From: Myxococcaceae bacterium JPH2
GTDB lineage: Bacteria; Myxococcota; Myxococcia; Myxococcales; Myxococcaceae
Assembly (NCBI GenBank): GCA_016458225.1
Contig: JAEMGR010000019.1
Coordinates: 124,001 to 188,000, forward strand
DNA: 64,000 bases
Direction: 5' to 3'
This document shows, piece by piece, positions 29,997-38,144 of this stretch. The translations under genes were made by a program, and so were the position numbers. The notes beneath the pieces were generated by a model. That model did no database searches and was not told the DNA's origin. It saw nothing but the letters and a program-made list of their open reading frames with translations. How positions within the stretch are numbered: position 1 is the first letter of the stretch; the number at the start of each line of letters is the position of its first letter.

Positions 29997-30616
29997 GTGT
30001 CGACGAACTCCCAGTCTCGATGCAGGCCGCGCAGGGACTCGGCCTCCGTCACCACCAGGTCCATGTCGACGTCGTCGCTGGTGGTAGGGAGCACCTCGAT
30101 GATCTGATCGCTGAAGGCCAGACCGATGCGGCGGCTGCGTGCGCTCGCGGCGCGCAAGGTGGCGTCGTAGTACCCGCCGCCTCGACCGAGCCGCTTGCCG
30201 TCCCGGCTGAAGCCCAGGCCCGGAACGACGAACAGGTCAATCTGGTCCACGGGGATCAGGTCCGACGAGTTCGACGGCTCGCGAACCCCCAGGCGCCCGG
30301 GCTCCAGCTCCGCCTCGGACTTGATGGCCCGGAAGGAGAGGATGCGCCCGTGCACATGGGAGAGGGGATAGCAGACGACCTTGTCGTCCTGGAGGGCCGC
30401 GATGAGGATGTCCCGCGTGGGGACCTCGCCCCGGATGGGGGCATAGAGCGCCACCGTCCGAGCCCGCTGGTAGTAGGGCGTCGCCAGAAATCGAGACTGG
30501 ACCTTGAGCCCCCGCACGTCGATGAGGTCCGGAGTCATCGCCTTGCGGCGCGCCGTCAGTTCCTCACGCAGCGTTTGCTTCCTCGCCGCCGCCTCTTCCA
30601 CCGCCGTCTCGCTCAC
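29993..30616 (-). CDS. 5-formyltetrahydrofolate cyclo-ligase
   Basis: A 207-residue enzyme that converts 5-formyl-THF to 5,10-methenyl-THF with ATP, recycling a dead-end folate. The family signature 'DLFVVPGLGFSRDGKRLGRGGGYYDATL' is complete, and the N-terminal 'ARKQTLREELTARRKAM' helix is typical. It starts at GTG with GGGGAG upstream. 6S RNA is encoded immediately upstream on the same strand, an arrangement conserved in many bacteria (ssrS-ygfA). Confidence 0.95.
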   Translation of the reverse strand: MSETAVEEAAARKQTLREELTARRKAMTPDLIDVRGLKVQSRFLATPYYQRARTVALYAPIRGEVPTRDILIAALQDDKVVCYPLSHVHGRILSFRAIKSEAELEPGRLGVREPSNSSDLIPVDQIDLFVVPGLGFSRDGKRLGRGGGYYDATLRAASARSRRIGLAFSDQIIEVLPTTSDDVDMDLVVTEAESLRGLHRDWEFVDT

Positions 30617-30689
30617 CGCCGCCGCTCCCCCGAAAAAAAGTCCCCCGCCGTATGGCCGTGTGCCCAGCGTCCATTGAACCCTAAAAGCC

Positions 30690-30835
30690 AGGTGGGGACC
30701 GAAGTCATGCCGCCGCAGGCTTCCCTCATCCCCGTGAGGGGGAGGGCTTGCACATGGCGACCGAAACGGACCCCGGAATGGACGTATCGGTTCGAATTTC
30801 TGCTGGGCATCACGCGCCCCGCAGGGGACAACCCT
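30690..30835 (-). ncRNA. ssrS: 6S RNA
   Basis: The 14-nt sequence GCCTGCGGCGGCAT (30720-30707) is identical to the 3' closing-stem sequence of E. coli 6S RNA. It can pair with GTGATGCC at 30813-30806, extended outward by GGGG (30820-30817) with CCCC (30698-30695). An apical stem forms from ACCGATACG (30791-30783) and CGTTTCGGT (30768-30760) with one U-U mismatch. A short hairpin (CCCTC..GAGGG, 30746-30723) stands just before the conserved block, as in E. coli. The large central bubble that mimics an open promoter lies between. 6S RNA binds the housekeeping RNA polymerase holoenzyme. Ends are approximate. The cyclo-ligase gene follows on the same strand. Confidence 0.78.
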
Positions 30836-30870
30836 TCCAACAACTTTCTATCTCTAAGTTCTCGAAACTG

Positions 30871-30884
30871 CTGGGAAAACCCAG
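30871..30884. promoter_or_regulatory. Palindrome upstream of 6S RNA
   Basis: CTGGG-AAAA-CCCAG, a perfect 5-bp inverted repeat located 36-49 bp before the estimated 5' end of 6S RNA, near its -35 region. It could be an operator. No T-tract follows on either strand, so a terminator is less likely. Confidence 0.3.
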
Positions 30885-30941
30885 AGAAGTCTTCCGAAAT
30901 GATAAGGACGTGGGAGCGTGCGGTCAAGGCGTCCTCGCGCG

Positions 30942-30971
30942 TTTACAACCCAGGCGAGGGGCCCCTATGAT
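30942..30971 (+). promoter_or_regulatory. Promoter of the TPR-kinase operon
   Basis: TTTACA (30942-30947), 18-bp spacer, TATGAT (30966-30971). The start would fall near 30978, only about 8 nt before the ATG at 30986, and no Shine-Dalgarno is present, so the transcript is nearly leaderless. Confidence 0.5.
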
Positions 30972-30985
30972 AGCGCCGCCCCTGC

Positions 30986-32008
30986 ATGGCGCCCCCGTTT
31001 CCAACATTGGGTCTCGCGGCGATTCTCAGCGTCGCTCCCTGCCTTGCTTGGGCGGGCGCGACGATTGACGGCCTCTACCAAGGGGATGCCTTCGGCGCCG
31101 TGAATTTTCACACCGAGGGTGACCACCTGGTGGGCATGCCCGCTCCCAATGGGCCCTGCGGCTTCGACACGCGGCAGACGCTCCTCACCGGGGAGTTCCA
31201 GGGGAACATCGTCATGGCGTCGCTGACGGTGTGCCAGTCCGGGCCGCGATGCCCCTCGGCGCAGACGTATCCCGTGCTCTTCGTGGTGAACCCGGAGGAC
31301 GGTGCGCTGTCGGGCACGGTGCGGCTGCAGAAGGGCTGCACGTCCCCCGCGCTCCCGCCGGTGTCGTCGGCGCTGCCGCAGACTTCGTTGCTCGTGCTCA
31401 AGGCCGCGCCCCGAGGCGCCGCTGCGCCAGCGACCGCCCCACCGGCCGAGCCCTCGCCTGCTGGTACTCCCGCTGCTGCGGCGCCGGCCGCTCCGAGCGG
31501 TGGTGGCTCCGGGCCCGCGTCCTCCGTGGCGGGACAGCGCAGCAAGACCGAAGTGCAGGTGGCGCTGGCGTTGGAGCAGGGCCACCGCGCGCTGGCGGCG
31601 CAGGACGCGCGCTCGGCGCTGGCGCAGTTCGAGTCCGCCCTTCAGGTGGATGACCGGAATCTGTCCGCGATGCTGGGCCGAGGCGCCAGTCAGCTGGCGC
31701 TGGGCAAGGCCGCCGAGGCGCTCTCGACAGTGGAGCGCGCGCGGGCCCTGAACCCTCGGCATGCCGACCCGTACTTCTGGTTGGCGTGCGCGCAGCTCCG
31801 GCTGAACAAGCGGGCGCAGGCGTTGGAGGCGCTCAAGGGCGCCGTGGGCCGAGGCTGGGCCGCGCCTGAAGGACACTGGCTGGTGGATGCGGAGCTGAAG
31901 CGCCTGTCCGATGCGGGCGCGGAGTTCCAGCCGCTGCTCAAGCAGGCGCGCAGCCGCAAGCGGCCCGCGAGCCGTGAGCCGCAAGGATTCGGAAGCGCCA
32001 GCCCGTGA
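30986..32008 (+). CDS. Exported TPR-repeat protein
   Basis: A 340-residue protein with a signal peptide ending at 'CLAWAGA'. Residues 25-150 form a beta-rich domain with Cys pairs of no recognised family. An Ala/Pro linker (about 150-185) leads to two to three TPR repeats ('ALAAQDARSALAQFESALQVDDRNLSAMLGRGASQLALGKAAEALSTVERARALNPRHADPYFWLACAQLRLNKRAQALEALKGAV'). TPRs mediate protein binding. The stop overlaps the GTG of the kinase gene (GTGA at 32005-32008), so an envelope protein and a kinase are made from one message. Confidence 0.75.
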   Translation: MAPPFPTLGLAAILSVAPCLAWAGATIDGLYQGDAFGAVNFHTEGDHLVGMPAPNGPCGFDTRQTLLTGEFQGNIVMASLTVCQSGPRCPSAQTYPVLFVVNPEDGALSGTVRLQKGCTSPALPPVSSALPQTSLLVLKAAPRGAAAPATAPPAEPSPAGTPAAAAPAAPSGGGSGPASSVAGQRSKTEVQVALALEQGHRALAAQDARSALAQFESALQVDDRNLSAMLGRGASQLALGKAAEALSTVERARALNPRHADPYFWLACAQLRLNKRAQALEALKGAVGRGWAAPEGHWLVDAELKRLSDAGAEFQPLLKQARSRKRPASREPQGFGSASP

Positions 32009-33003
32009 ACCCGACGCCCCCTGTGTCGAAGCCTGTGCGGGTCTTCGGCAACTACGAGATCCTCTCGGTGCTCGGCAAGGGAGGCATGGCCGAGGTGTAC
32101 CGCGCGCGCGTGCGCTCCGGGCCCTTCGAGGGCTGGACGGTGGCGCTCAAGCGGCTGCTGCCTTCGCTGACGCGAGACCCTGCCTCGGTGACGCTCTTCG
32201 CGCGCGAGGCCCACCTGTCCCGGCAGTTGGATCATCCCAACATCGTGAAGGTGCTCGATGCGGGGGTGCTCGAGGGCGTCTCGTTCATCGTGATGGACCT
32301 GGTGGACGGGCGGGACCTGGGGCAGATCCTCCGGCGCTGCAAGGTCCGCGGCATTCCGCTGCCCATCGACTTCGCGGTGTACCTGGGCAAGGTGCTCATG
32401 GAGGCGCTCGCGTACGCGCACACCGCCACGGGCCCGGGCGGTGAGCCGCTGGGCATCGTCCACTGCGACGTGTCTCCCTCCAACCTGTTCATCTCCCGCG
32501 TGGGGGAGATCAAGCTGGGGGACTTCGGCGTCTCGCGCGTGCTGGTGGACGGCCAGCTCCAGGGCGGCGAGGTGCTGGGCAAGCCGTACTACCTGTCGCC
32601 CGAGTCGCTCCAGGGCGCGGTGAGTCCGGAGGCGGACCTTTGGGCCGCCACGGTGGTGCTGTACGAGCTGCTCACGCTCCATCGTCCGTTCACCGGCGCG
32701 ACGCCCGAGGAGGTGTTCGCGGGCATCCTGTCGCGGAACTATCAGCCCCTGCGCAGCTTGCGTCCGGACATCCCGGCGGCGCTGGAGGAGGTCGTCGCTC
32801 GCGCTTTCTCCGAGCGCATCGAGGACCGTTTCCCCTCGGCGGAGGCGTACGCGCATGCCCTCGCGCCTCACTACGACGAGCGGGTCGGCACGCCGCTGGC
32901 CATCGCCGCGGTGGTGCGCGGGCTGTTCGGCGCGAGTGACGACACGGCGGGTTCGGCCAACGCTTCGAGCGAGTCCCAGGGCCCCGGCAAGGGCGTGGGC
33001 TGA
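32005..33003 (+). CDS. Eukaryote-type Ser/Thr protein kinase (non-RD)
   Basis: A 332-residue soluble kinase. Gly loop 'GKGGMAEVYRA' (24-34), ATP-anchoring Lys49 ('VALKRLL') with Glu68, catalytic loop 'HCDVSPSN' (153-160; Asp155, Asn160), 'DFGVSR' (173-178) and 'LSPES' are all present, so it should be active. The HRD arginine is Cys, so activity would not need activation-loop phosphorylation. The tail after residue 305 is disordered. There is no membrane segment or sensor domain. It is translationally coupled to the TPR protein. Myxobacteria have many such kinases. Confidence 0.92.
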   Translation: MNPTPPVSKPVRVFGNYEILSVLGKGGMAEVYRARVRSGPFEGWTVALKRLLPSLTRDPASVTLFAREAHLSRQLDHPNIVKVLDAGVLEGVSFIVMDLVDGRDLGQILRRCKVRGIPLPIDFAVYLGKVLMEALAYAHTATGPGGEPLGIVHCDVSPSNLFISRVGEIKLGDFGVSRVLVDGQLQGGEVLGKPYYLSPESLQGAVSPEADLWAATVVLYELLTLHRPFTGATPEEVFAGILSRNYQPLRSLRPDIPAALEEVVARAFSERIEDRFPSAEAYAHALAPHYDERVGTPLAIAAVVRGLFGASDDTAGSANASSESQGPGKGVG

Positions 33004-33100
33004 GCAGGGGGCAGTGGGGTCCCTTGGCCTCGGTTGGATGCCCTGGCCTGGATGCGGACCTTTCCTTCCGCGTGCCTGTTCGCGCGCGTGGAGGAGAGCC

Positions 33101-33274
33101 ATGGCAACCGAGCCCCGTTCTGACCCAACCGAAGCTGAGCCCGAGCGCACCGTGAGGCCGCCCGGCTTCGAGCGGCATCCCCCCAAGCCGGGAGAGGCGA
33201 AGGAGGGCATCCCAGGCTACGGGCAGCCGGACGAAGAGGTGCGCGAGCAGAAGCTCCCGGAGCAGGACTGGTAG
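33101..33274 (+). CDS. Small disordered acidic protein
   Basis: A 57-residue protein rich in Pro, Glu and Arg with no hydrophobic core, beginning at ATG with GGAGGAG upstream. The strong ribosome site is the main support. Nothing is known of its role. It lies 97 nt after the kinase gene and is convergent with the desulfurase gene. Confidence 0.55.
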   Translation: MATEPRSDPTEAEPERTVRPPGFERHPPKPGEAKEGIPGYGQPDEEVREQKLPEQDW

Positions 33275-33302
33275 CCGGGGCACGCTGACCCGGCCGGAAC
33301 GC

Positions 33303-34469
33303 TCAGGCGCTCCGACCGACCGGTGTCTCCGTCACGGCGCGGACGCGGGGCACATGGGCTCGCAGGGCTCGCACCACGTGCTCCACTTCGTGAAGGGTGG
33401 TGTCAGGCCCCAGACTGAAGCGCACGCTCGCGCGCGCCTGGGTGGGGGACAGTCCCATCGCCAGCAGCACATGCGAGGGCGTCAGGGTGCCGGACGCGCA
33501 GGCCGCGCCCGACGACGCGCAGATGCCCTCCAGGTCCAAGGCCATCAGCAGTGTCTCCGCTTCGACGCCTTCGAAGCGCACGTTGCTGGTGTTGGGGACG
33601 CGCGGTGCTCCGCCTCCGTTCACTGTCACGCCCGACAGGGAGGCTCGCAGCTCGCGCTCGAAGATCTCTCGCAGCGCTCCCTGTTTCTCGGCGCACTCGC
33701 GTTGCTCGGTGGTCGCCAGCTCCAAGGCGAGGGCCAGCGCCTCCACGGCGGGCACGTTCTGCGTGCCTCCGCGGCGGCCTCCTTCTTGATGCCCAGGGAC
33801 GAGCGCGCGCACGTCCACGCCTTTGCGCACCACCAACACGGCCACGCCTTGCGGGCCGCCGAACTTGTGCGCCGACAGCGACAGGAGGTCGGCGTCCACT
33901 TCGCGCAGGCTCAGCGGCACCTTGCCCGCGGCCTGCACCGCATCGGTGTGGAAGAGGATGCCTCGCTGACGACACGCACGGGCCAGCTCCGCCACGGGTT
34001 GCAGCACGCCCGTCTCGTTGTTGGCCCACATGAGCGAGCACAGCGCCGTGTCCGGAGTGAGCGCCTCGAGCAGCGCGTCCAGGGGCACGCGGCCATCGGT
34101 GCCCGGGGCCACGCGAACGACCTCTGTGCCCTCGCGTTCCAACTGCGCGAGGGTGGCCAGTGTGGCGGGGTGCTCGATGATGGAGGACACCACGCGCCGG
34201 CGGGCGGGAGTCGTCCGCGCCGCGAAGGCACCTCGGAGCGCGAGCGCGTTCGACTCACTGCCAGAGCCCGTGAAGCAGACTTCCTTCGGCTCACAGCCCA
34301 GCACTCGGGCCACGCGCGCGCGCGCAACATCCAGTCGCGCGCGCGCTTCGCGTCCCGCCGCATGCACGCTCGAGGCGTTGCCGAAGCCGCCCTGCGAATA
34401 GGTGTGGGCGAGCAGCTCGCTCACCTCGGGGCGCAAGGGCGCGGCCGCGTTGTGATCCCAGTAGATCAC
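33303..34469 (-). CDS. Cysteine desulfurase (IscS/NifS family)
   Basis: A 388-residue PLP enzyme that takes sulfur from cysteine as an enzyme persulfide. 'FTGSGSESNALALRG', 'WANNETGVLQPV', the PLP lysine in 'SLSAHKFGGPQG' (K202) and the persulfide cysteine in 'SSGAACASG' (C324) are present. The short loop around C324 resembles group II-like enzymes less than IscS. No iscU or iscA adjoins, so it may supply sulfur for tRNA thiolation or another use. Its start overlaps the stop of the DHH phosphoesterase gene (34466-34469). Confidence 0.93.
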   Translation of the reverse strand: MIYWDHNAAAPLRPEVSELLAHTYSQGGFGNASSVHAAGREARARLDVARARVARVLGCEPKEVCFTGSGSESNALALRGAFAARTTPARRRVVSSIIEHPATLATLAQLEREGTEVVRVAPGTDGRVPLDALLEALTPDTALCSLMWANNETGVLQPVAELARACRQRGILFHTDAVQAAGKVPLSLREVDADLLSLSAHKFGGPQGVAVLVVRKGVDVRALVPGHQEGGRRGGTQNVPAVEALALALELATTEQRECAEKQGALREIFERELRASLSGVTVNGGGAPRVPNTSNVRFEGVEAETLLMALDLEGICASSGAACASGTLTPSHVLLAMGLSPTQARASVRFSLGPDTTLHEVEHVVRALRAHVPRVRAVTETPVGRSA

Positions 34470-35587
34470 GTGTCCTGCGCCGACAGCAGCGCGACGGGCC
34501 GCTCATCCGAGACGCCGAACGACTCGAGGAACCGCGCCACCAGCTCGCGCTTCAGGGCCTTGCGCTTGTTGATGTTGCCGGACAGCGGGAGCCGCGCGCC
34601 GGCCATGCTGCCGTGACCGCCCGACGAGCCGCCGAAGTCCTCGCAGATCTCCCGGATGAGCCGCCCCGCGTTCATGCGCCGGTCCTTCACGCGCAAGCTG
34701 AGGAAGAGCTGGTTGCGGAAGGTGCCATACGCGAGCGACCACTTCATGCCCTCGAGGAACATGAGGCGCTCGGCGACCTCGGCCACCATGTCCGGGGAGT
34801 AGATCTCCTCCAGGTCGGTGATGACGGCGGTCCCGTACACCTTCGCCCGCTCGATGGCCGTGTGGTACATCTGGAAATAGCGCGCGGGCAGCTCGGGGTG
34901 CTCGATCTGCCCCAAGAGCGACTTGTCGCAGCGCGGGAACAGCCACAGATAGCTGTCCACGTCCGTCTGGGTCGTCTCGCGGCCCAGGTCTCGCGTGTCC
35001 GCCTTGATGCCGTAGAAGAGGCCCGTGGCCACCTCCACCGAGGGCTCCAGGCGCGCGGCGCGCAGGTACTCCACCAGCATGGTGGACGTGGCGCCGAAGT
35101 CACCGCCCACGTCCGCGAAGGGGGCCTGCAGGCTCTCGTCGCGCAGCGGGTGATGGTCCACCACGATGTCCGCGCGCAGCCGAGACGGCAGCGAGTGGTT
35201 GGCCACGGGCGGCTGCGTGTCCACCAGACCAAACAGGTCGTATTCGGTGAAGTCGATCTGCGACACGTGCGACACGGGCAGCCGCAGCACCTTCACGAAG
35301 GCGATGTTCTCGGCGCGTCCGATGATGCCGCCGTAGCCCACGTGGGCCTCGATGCCTGCCCGGCGCTCCAGCAGGTGAGCGAGCGCCACGGCCGCCGCGA
35401 GCGAGTCCGGGTCCGGGTTGTCGTGCGTGAGGATGAGGGCCCGGTGGTGTCCCTTGGTCACTCGAAGCAGGCGCTCCAGCTTGTCGCGGGCAGGAAGATG
35501 GGCGAGCCGCGCTGGCGGGGGCTCCGTCAGCTCGCCGCCGGTGGCAACCGGAGCGCGACGGCTGTGGAGAGAGTGGGTCACGGGCAT
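34466..35587 (-). CDS. DHH/DHHA1-family phosphoesterase (NrnA-like)
   Basis: A 373-residue protein. 'ILTHDNPDPDSLAAAVALAHLL' is DHH motif I and 'RADIVVDHHPLRDE' is motif III, both Mn-binding. The C-terminal DHHA1 part has 'GGSSGGHGSMAGARLP', the substrate-binding GGGHxxAxG-like turn. NrnA-type proteins degrade nano-RNA and dephosphorylate pAp; c-di-AMP or exopolyphosphate activity is possible in the superfamily. It overlaps the cysteine desulfurase start; a pAp phosphatase role would suit a sulfur-related operon, but that is inference. Confidence 0.88.
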   Translation of the reverse strand: MPVTHSLHSRRAPVATGGELTEPPPARLAHLPARDKLERLLRVTKGHHRALILTHDNPDPDSLAAAVALAHLLERRAGIEAHVGYGGIIGRAENIAFVKVLRLPVSHVSQIDFTEYDLFGLVDTQPPVANHSLPSRLRADIVVDHHPLRDESLQAPFADVGGDFGATSTMLVEYLRAARLEPSVEVATGLFYGIKADTRDLGRETTQTDVDSYLWLFPRCDKSLLGQIEHPELPARYFQMYHTAIERAKVYGTAVITDLEEIYSPDMVAEVAERLMFLEGMKWSLAYGTFRNQLFLSLRVKDRRMNAGRLIREICEDFGGSSGGHGSMAGARLPLSGNINKRKALKRELVARFLESFGVSDERPVALLSAQDT

Positions 35588-35746
35588 GGGTGCTCTTCTT
35601 TACTTCCTCCGGCCCGCGGATTCGAGCCGTCGGATGTCCTCCCGATGACATTCGGGAAGCGGGTCTCACGCACCTCAATGGTGTCGACGCGCCGCCCGTC
35701 CTTCACCAGGAGCCCGACCGACAGGGGCCCGGGTGCCCCCACGCCG

Positions 35747-35790
35747 GGCGGGCGACACGTCACCCCGAATGGGGGACATGTCGCCCCGCC
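35747..35790 (-). terminator. Imperfect hairpin after the Fic-like gene
   Basis: GGCGGGCGACACGTC pairs with GACATGTCGCCCCGCC across a loop containing CCCC/GGGG. It begins 3 bp after the stop of the Fic-like gene on the minus strand. The 205-nt gap from here to the DHH gene start holds no other gene I can support. Confidence 0.45.
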
Positions 35791-35792
35791 GC

Positions 35793-36632
35793 CTACTCGA
35801 TGGCTTTGTACTTGCGGTTGAGGTCGCGGAAGTACTTCACGCCGTTGTCGAGCGAGTTCTCCATCGCGTCCATGAGCACCGTGCGGAACGCGGCCACCGG
35901 GCCCCGGAAGGACTCGTAGTAGCGCTGGCGATCGATGGAGTGGATGACCGCGGGCATGTAGCCGTTGCGCAGCAGGATGAGGTTGCTGCACATGCGCCCC
36001 ACCTTCCCGCTGTGCTCGGTGAAGGGGAAGATTTGCAGGAACTCGTGCTGGACCGTGGCGGCCTGCTTGATCGGATGGAACTCGCGGAACTCGGCGCCGG
36101 CCGTGTAGTCCACGAGCTTCTCCAGCCGGGCCTGGATCTTCGCGGGCTGGGTGATGTCGTGGAAGTAGGTGCGGTGCAGCGGCATGTCCTTGCGGAAGCC
36201 GGCGCGGTCGCGCTCCTTGGCCAGTTCCTTCTCCGTGCGCTCACGGCGCTCCATGCGCGCGCGCTCGGTGAGGGCCTCGGGCGTGTTGCCGAGGAACAGG
36301 TCGTGGATCCGCTTGATGGTGGTCAGCGTGATGGCGGCCTGCTTCTTCGCGCCCTGCGATTCCTCGCGAATGTAGTCGCAGGCGGCCTTGTGGTTCCGGA
36401 CCTCCAGCACCACGGGAATCATGGAGGCTTCGGCACTGGTGCGTGCGGGGAACAGCGCCGCCATCAACTCCTGATGGGTGTAGACCACGCCCTCCAGCGC
36501 GGCGTCGTGGTAGATCCACGACATCTCGAACTTCTCGAGGAACTCGCGCGCGGGCGCCTTGTCCTTGTAGATGTCGAGGTACTCGCGCAGCGCCTCGTTC
36601 TTCTCGTCGATGTCCTGGTAGCGTTCCTTCAC
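35793..36632 (-). CDS. Fic-fold protein with degenerate catalytic motif
   Basis: A 279-residue protein with the Fic layout: an N-terminal 'SWIYHDAALEGVVYTHQEL' matching the SSxxEGN inhibitory helix block of Fic proteins, and a core 'FLQIFPFTEHSGKVGRMCSNLILL' matching HPFxxGNGRxxR. At key positions, however, the catalytic His is Phe202, Asn is Ser208 and Arg is Lys210, so AMP transfer is unlikely. Residues 117-160 form a charged helical insert. GTG start with AAGGAG upstream. The upstream gene on the same strand is an AAA ATPase, 120 bp away, with a palindrome at 36721-36736 between them. Confidence 0.78.
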   Translation of the reverse strand: MKERYQDIDEKNEALREYLDIYKDKAPAREFLEKFEMSWIYHDAALEGVVYTHQELMAALFPARTSAEASMIPVVLEVRNHKAACDYIREESQGAKKQAAITLTTIKRIHDLFLGNTPEALTERARMERRERTEKELAKERDRAGFRKDMPLHRTYFHDITQPAKIQARLEKLVDYTAGAEFREFHPIKQAATVQHEFLQIFPFTEHSGKVGRMCSNLILLRNGYMPAVIHSIDRQRYYESFRGPVAAFRTVLMDAMENSLDNGVKYFRDLNRKYKAIE

Positions 36633-36720
36633 GGACTGCGGCTCCTTCTTGCTCCGGGCCTCCGCGGGCGCTGTCCGGGAGCGTGCGCCGGGCGGTACAA
36701 CGGCACGCGGATTCTAGAAA

Positions 36721-36736
36721 TTCCAAGCGTTTGGAA
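36721..36736. promoter_or_regulatory. 16-bp palindrome ahead of the Fic-like gene
   Basis: TTCCAA-GCGT-TTGGAA with perfect 6-bp arms, inside the only AT-rich stretch of the 120-bp gap between the AAA ATPase and the Fic-like gene. A TTCTAGAA palindrome (36713-36720) abuts it. It probably marks an internal promoter or operator for the Fic-like gene. Confidence 0.4.
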
Positions 36737-36752
36737 CAAATAAATCCCCACA

Positions 36753-38090
36753 CTACAGGTTGACGAGGAACACCTCGCACGCCTGGTCGAGCAAATCTTT
36801 GGACAAAGCGGGGGGGAGCTGGCGGTAGCGGGCGGCGTCCTTGATGAGCGACACCAGGTCGCGGGGATGGCAGGCGCGCAGGTGCATGCTGCGGGGCTTG
36901 TAATAGTGCTCCAGCAGGTAGGTGACGGCCTGCTCCACGTACGGGATGCCCGCGGCCTCGCAGACGCGGCGGAAGATTTCCCGGTACGTCTCCTCGTCCG
37001 GGTCGCCCACCTCAATCTTGTACTTGATGCGGCGCAGGAAGGCTTCGTCCACCAGCTCCTTGGGGTCCAGATTGGTGGAGAAGACCAGGAGCTGATCGAA
37101 CGGGATCTCGAACTTCTTGCCGGTGTGCAGGGTGAGGAAGTCCACCCGCTTCTCCAGCGGGACGATCCACCGGTTGAGCAGGTCCGTGGGGTGCACCTTC
37201 TGACGGCCGAAGTCGTCGATGAGGAGCATGCCGCCGTTGGCCTTCACCTGGAACGGCGCCTCGTAGAAGCGCGTGCCCTCCGAGTAGATGAGGTCCAGCG
37301 TCTCCAGCGTCAGCTCGCCGCCCACCACCACCGAGGGGCGCCGGCACAGCAGCCAGCGGTGGTCCATCTCGAAGGTCTGCCGGCGGCCAGACTGGTCCCG
37401 CCCCATCTCCAGCGGCACCGGCGTGTGGATGAGCCGGTCGTAGACCTTGATGATCTGGTTGTCGATCTCCAGGCAGTGGGGGACGAACACCTCACCGCCG
37501 AACATGTGGGAGATGGCTTCAGCCAGGCTCGTCTTGCCGTTGCCCGGCGCGCCGAACAGGAACAGCGAGCGCCCCGAGTTCACCGCGGGGCCCAGCTTAT
37601 CCATCAGCTCCGCGGAGACGGTGAGGTGGCTGAGCGCCATCACCAGGTCCTCCTGGCTGACGACGGGCGTCTCCTCGGTCTGGCTGCTGATGAGCGCGTT
37701 GTACTGCTCGATGGGCACCGGCGCGGGGCCCACGTACGTGCTGCGCGTGAGCGCGTCGCGCGCGTACTCGCGGCCCTTCTCGGTGAGGATGAACTCCACG
37801 GAGGCGCGGCCGAAGCCCTTGCCGCCCCGCAGGTCCACCAGCTTCTCCGTCGTGAGGAAGTCCACCACCTGCTCGACGACGCCCGTCCACGGCAGGCGCA
37901 TCTCGTCGGCGATGCCCATCCCCGTGCCGTTTCCCGTGTAATACAGGTACTTCAGCGCGATGTCGGACAGCAGGCCCATCTTGAGCCCGGTGTCCTCCAG
38001 CGACTTCGGCTCGCCCGGGGCGATGTCGAGAATGGCTGGGTTCTCAAGCTTGAACGGATTGTCTTCGAACGAATACCCGGCGGGAGCCAT
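36753..38090 (-). CDS. AAA+ ATPase with N-terminal winged helix
   Basis: A 445-residue protein. Residues 36-120 look like a winged-helix domain ('GMGIADEMRLPWTGVVEQVVDFLTTEKLVDL'). The AAA+ module has Walker A 'GAPGNGKT' (180-187), Walker B 'LLIDDFG' (289-295), sensor 1 'VFSTN' and an 'LRRIKYKIEVGDPD' arginine-finger region. A lid follows ('RACHPRDLVSLIKDAARY'). The partner is unknown. A winged helix suggests DNA or partner recognition, and the pairing with a catalytically dead Fic-like gene downstream suggests they act together. Confidence 0.82.
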   Translation of the reverse strand: MAPAGYSFEDNPFKLENPAILDIAPGEPKSLEDTGLKMGLLSDIALKYLYYTGNGTGMGIADEMRLPWTGVVEQVVDFLTTEKLVDLRGGKGFGRASVEFILTEKGREYARDALTRSTYVGPAPVPIEQYNALISSQTEETPVVSQEDLVMALSHLTVSAELMDKLGPAVNSGRSLFLFGAPGNGKTSLAEAISHMFGGEVFVPHCLEIDNQIIKVYDRLIHTPVPLEMGRDQSGRRQTFEMDHRWLLCRRPSVVVGGELTLETLDLIYSEGTRFYEAPFQVKANGGMLLIDDFGRQKVHPTDLLNRWIVPLEKRVDFLTLHTGKKFEIPFDQLLVFSTNLDPKELVDEAFLRRIKYKIEVGDPDEETYREIFRRVCEAAGIPYVEQAVTYLLEHYYKPRSMHLRACHPRDLVSLIKDAARYRQLPPALSKDLLDQACEVFLVNL

Positions 38091-38144
38091 CGGGTGGGGT
38101 TGTACTCGATTTCCTCCCGCCGCCGGGATGTCACGGGGATGTCG

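Noticed and set aside
30748-31068. A 106-codon plus-strand open frame across the 6S RNA region
   Set aside because: No ribosome site or homology, and it covers the conserved 6S RNA on the other strand.
33274-33294. GCCGGG/CCCGGC hairpin between the small acidic protein and the desulfurase gene
   Set aside because: Six-bp arms and a 9-nt loop are expected by chance in this base composition; too weak to call a terminator.
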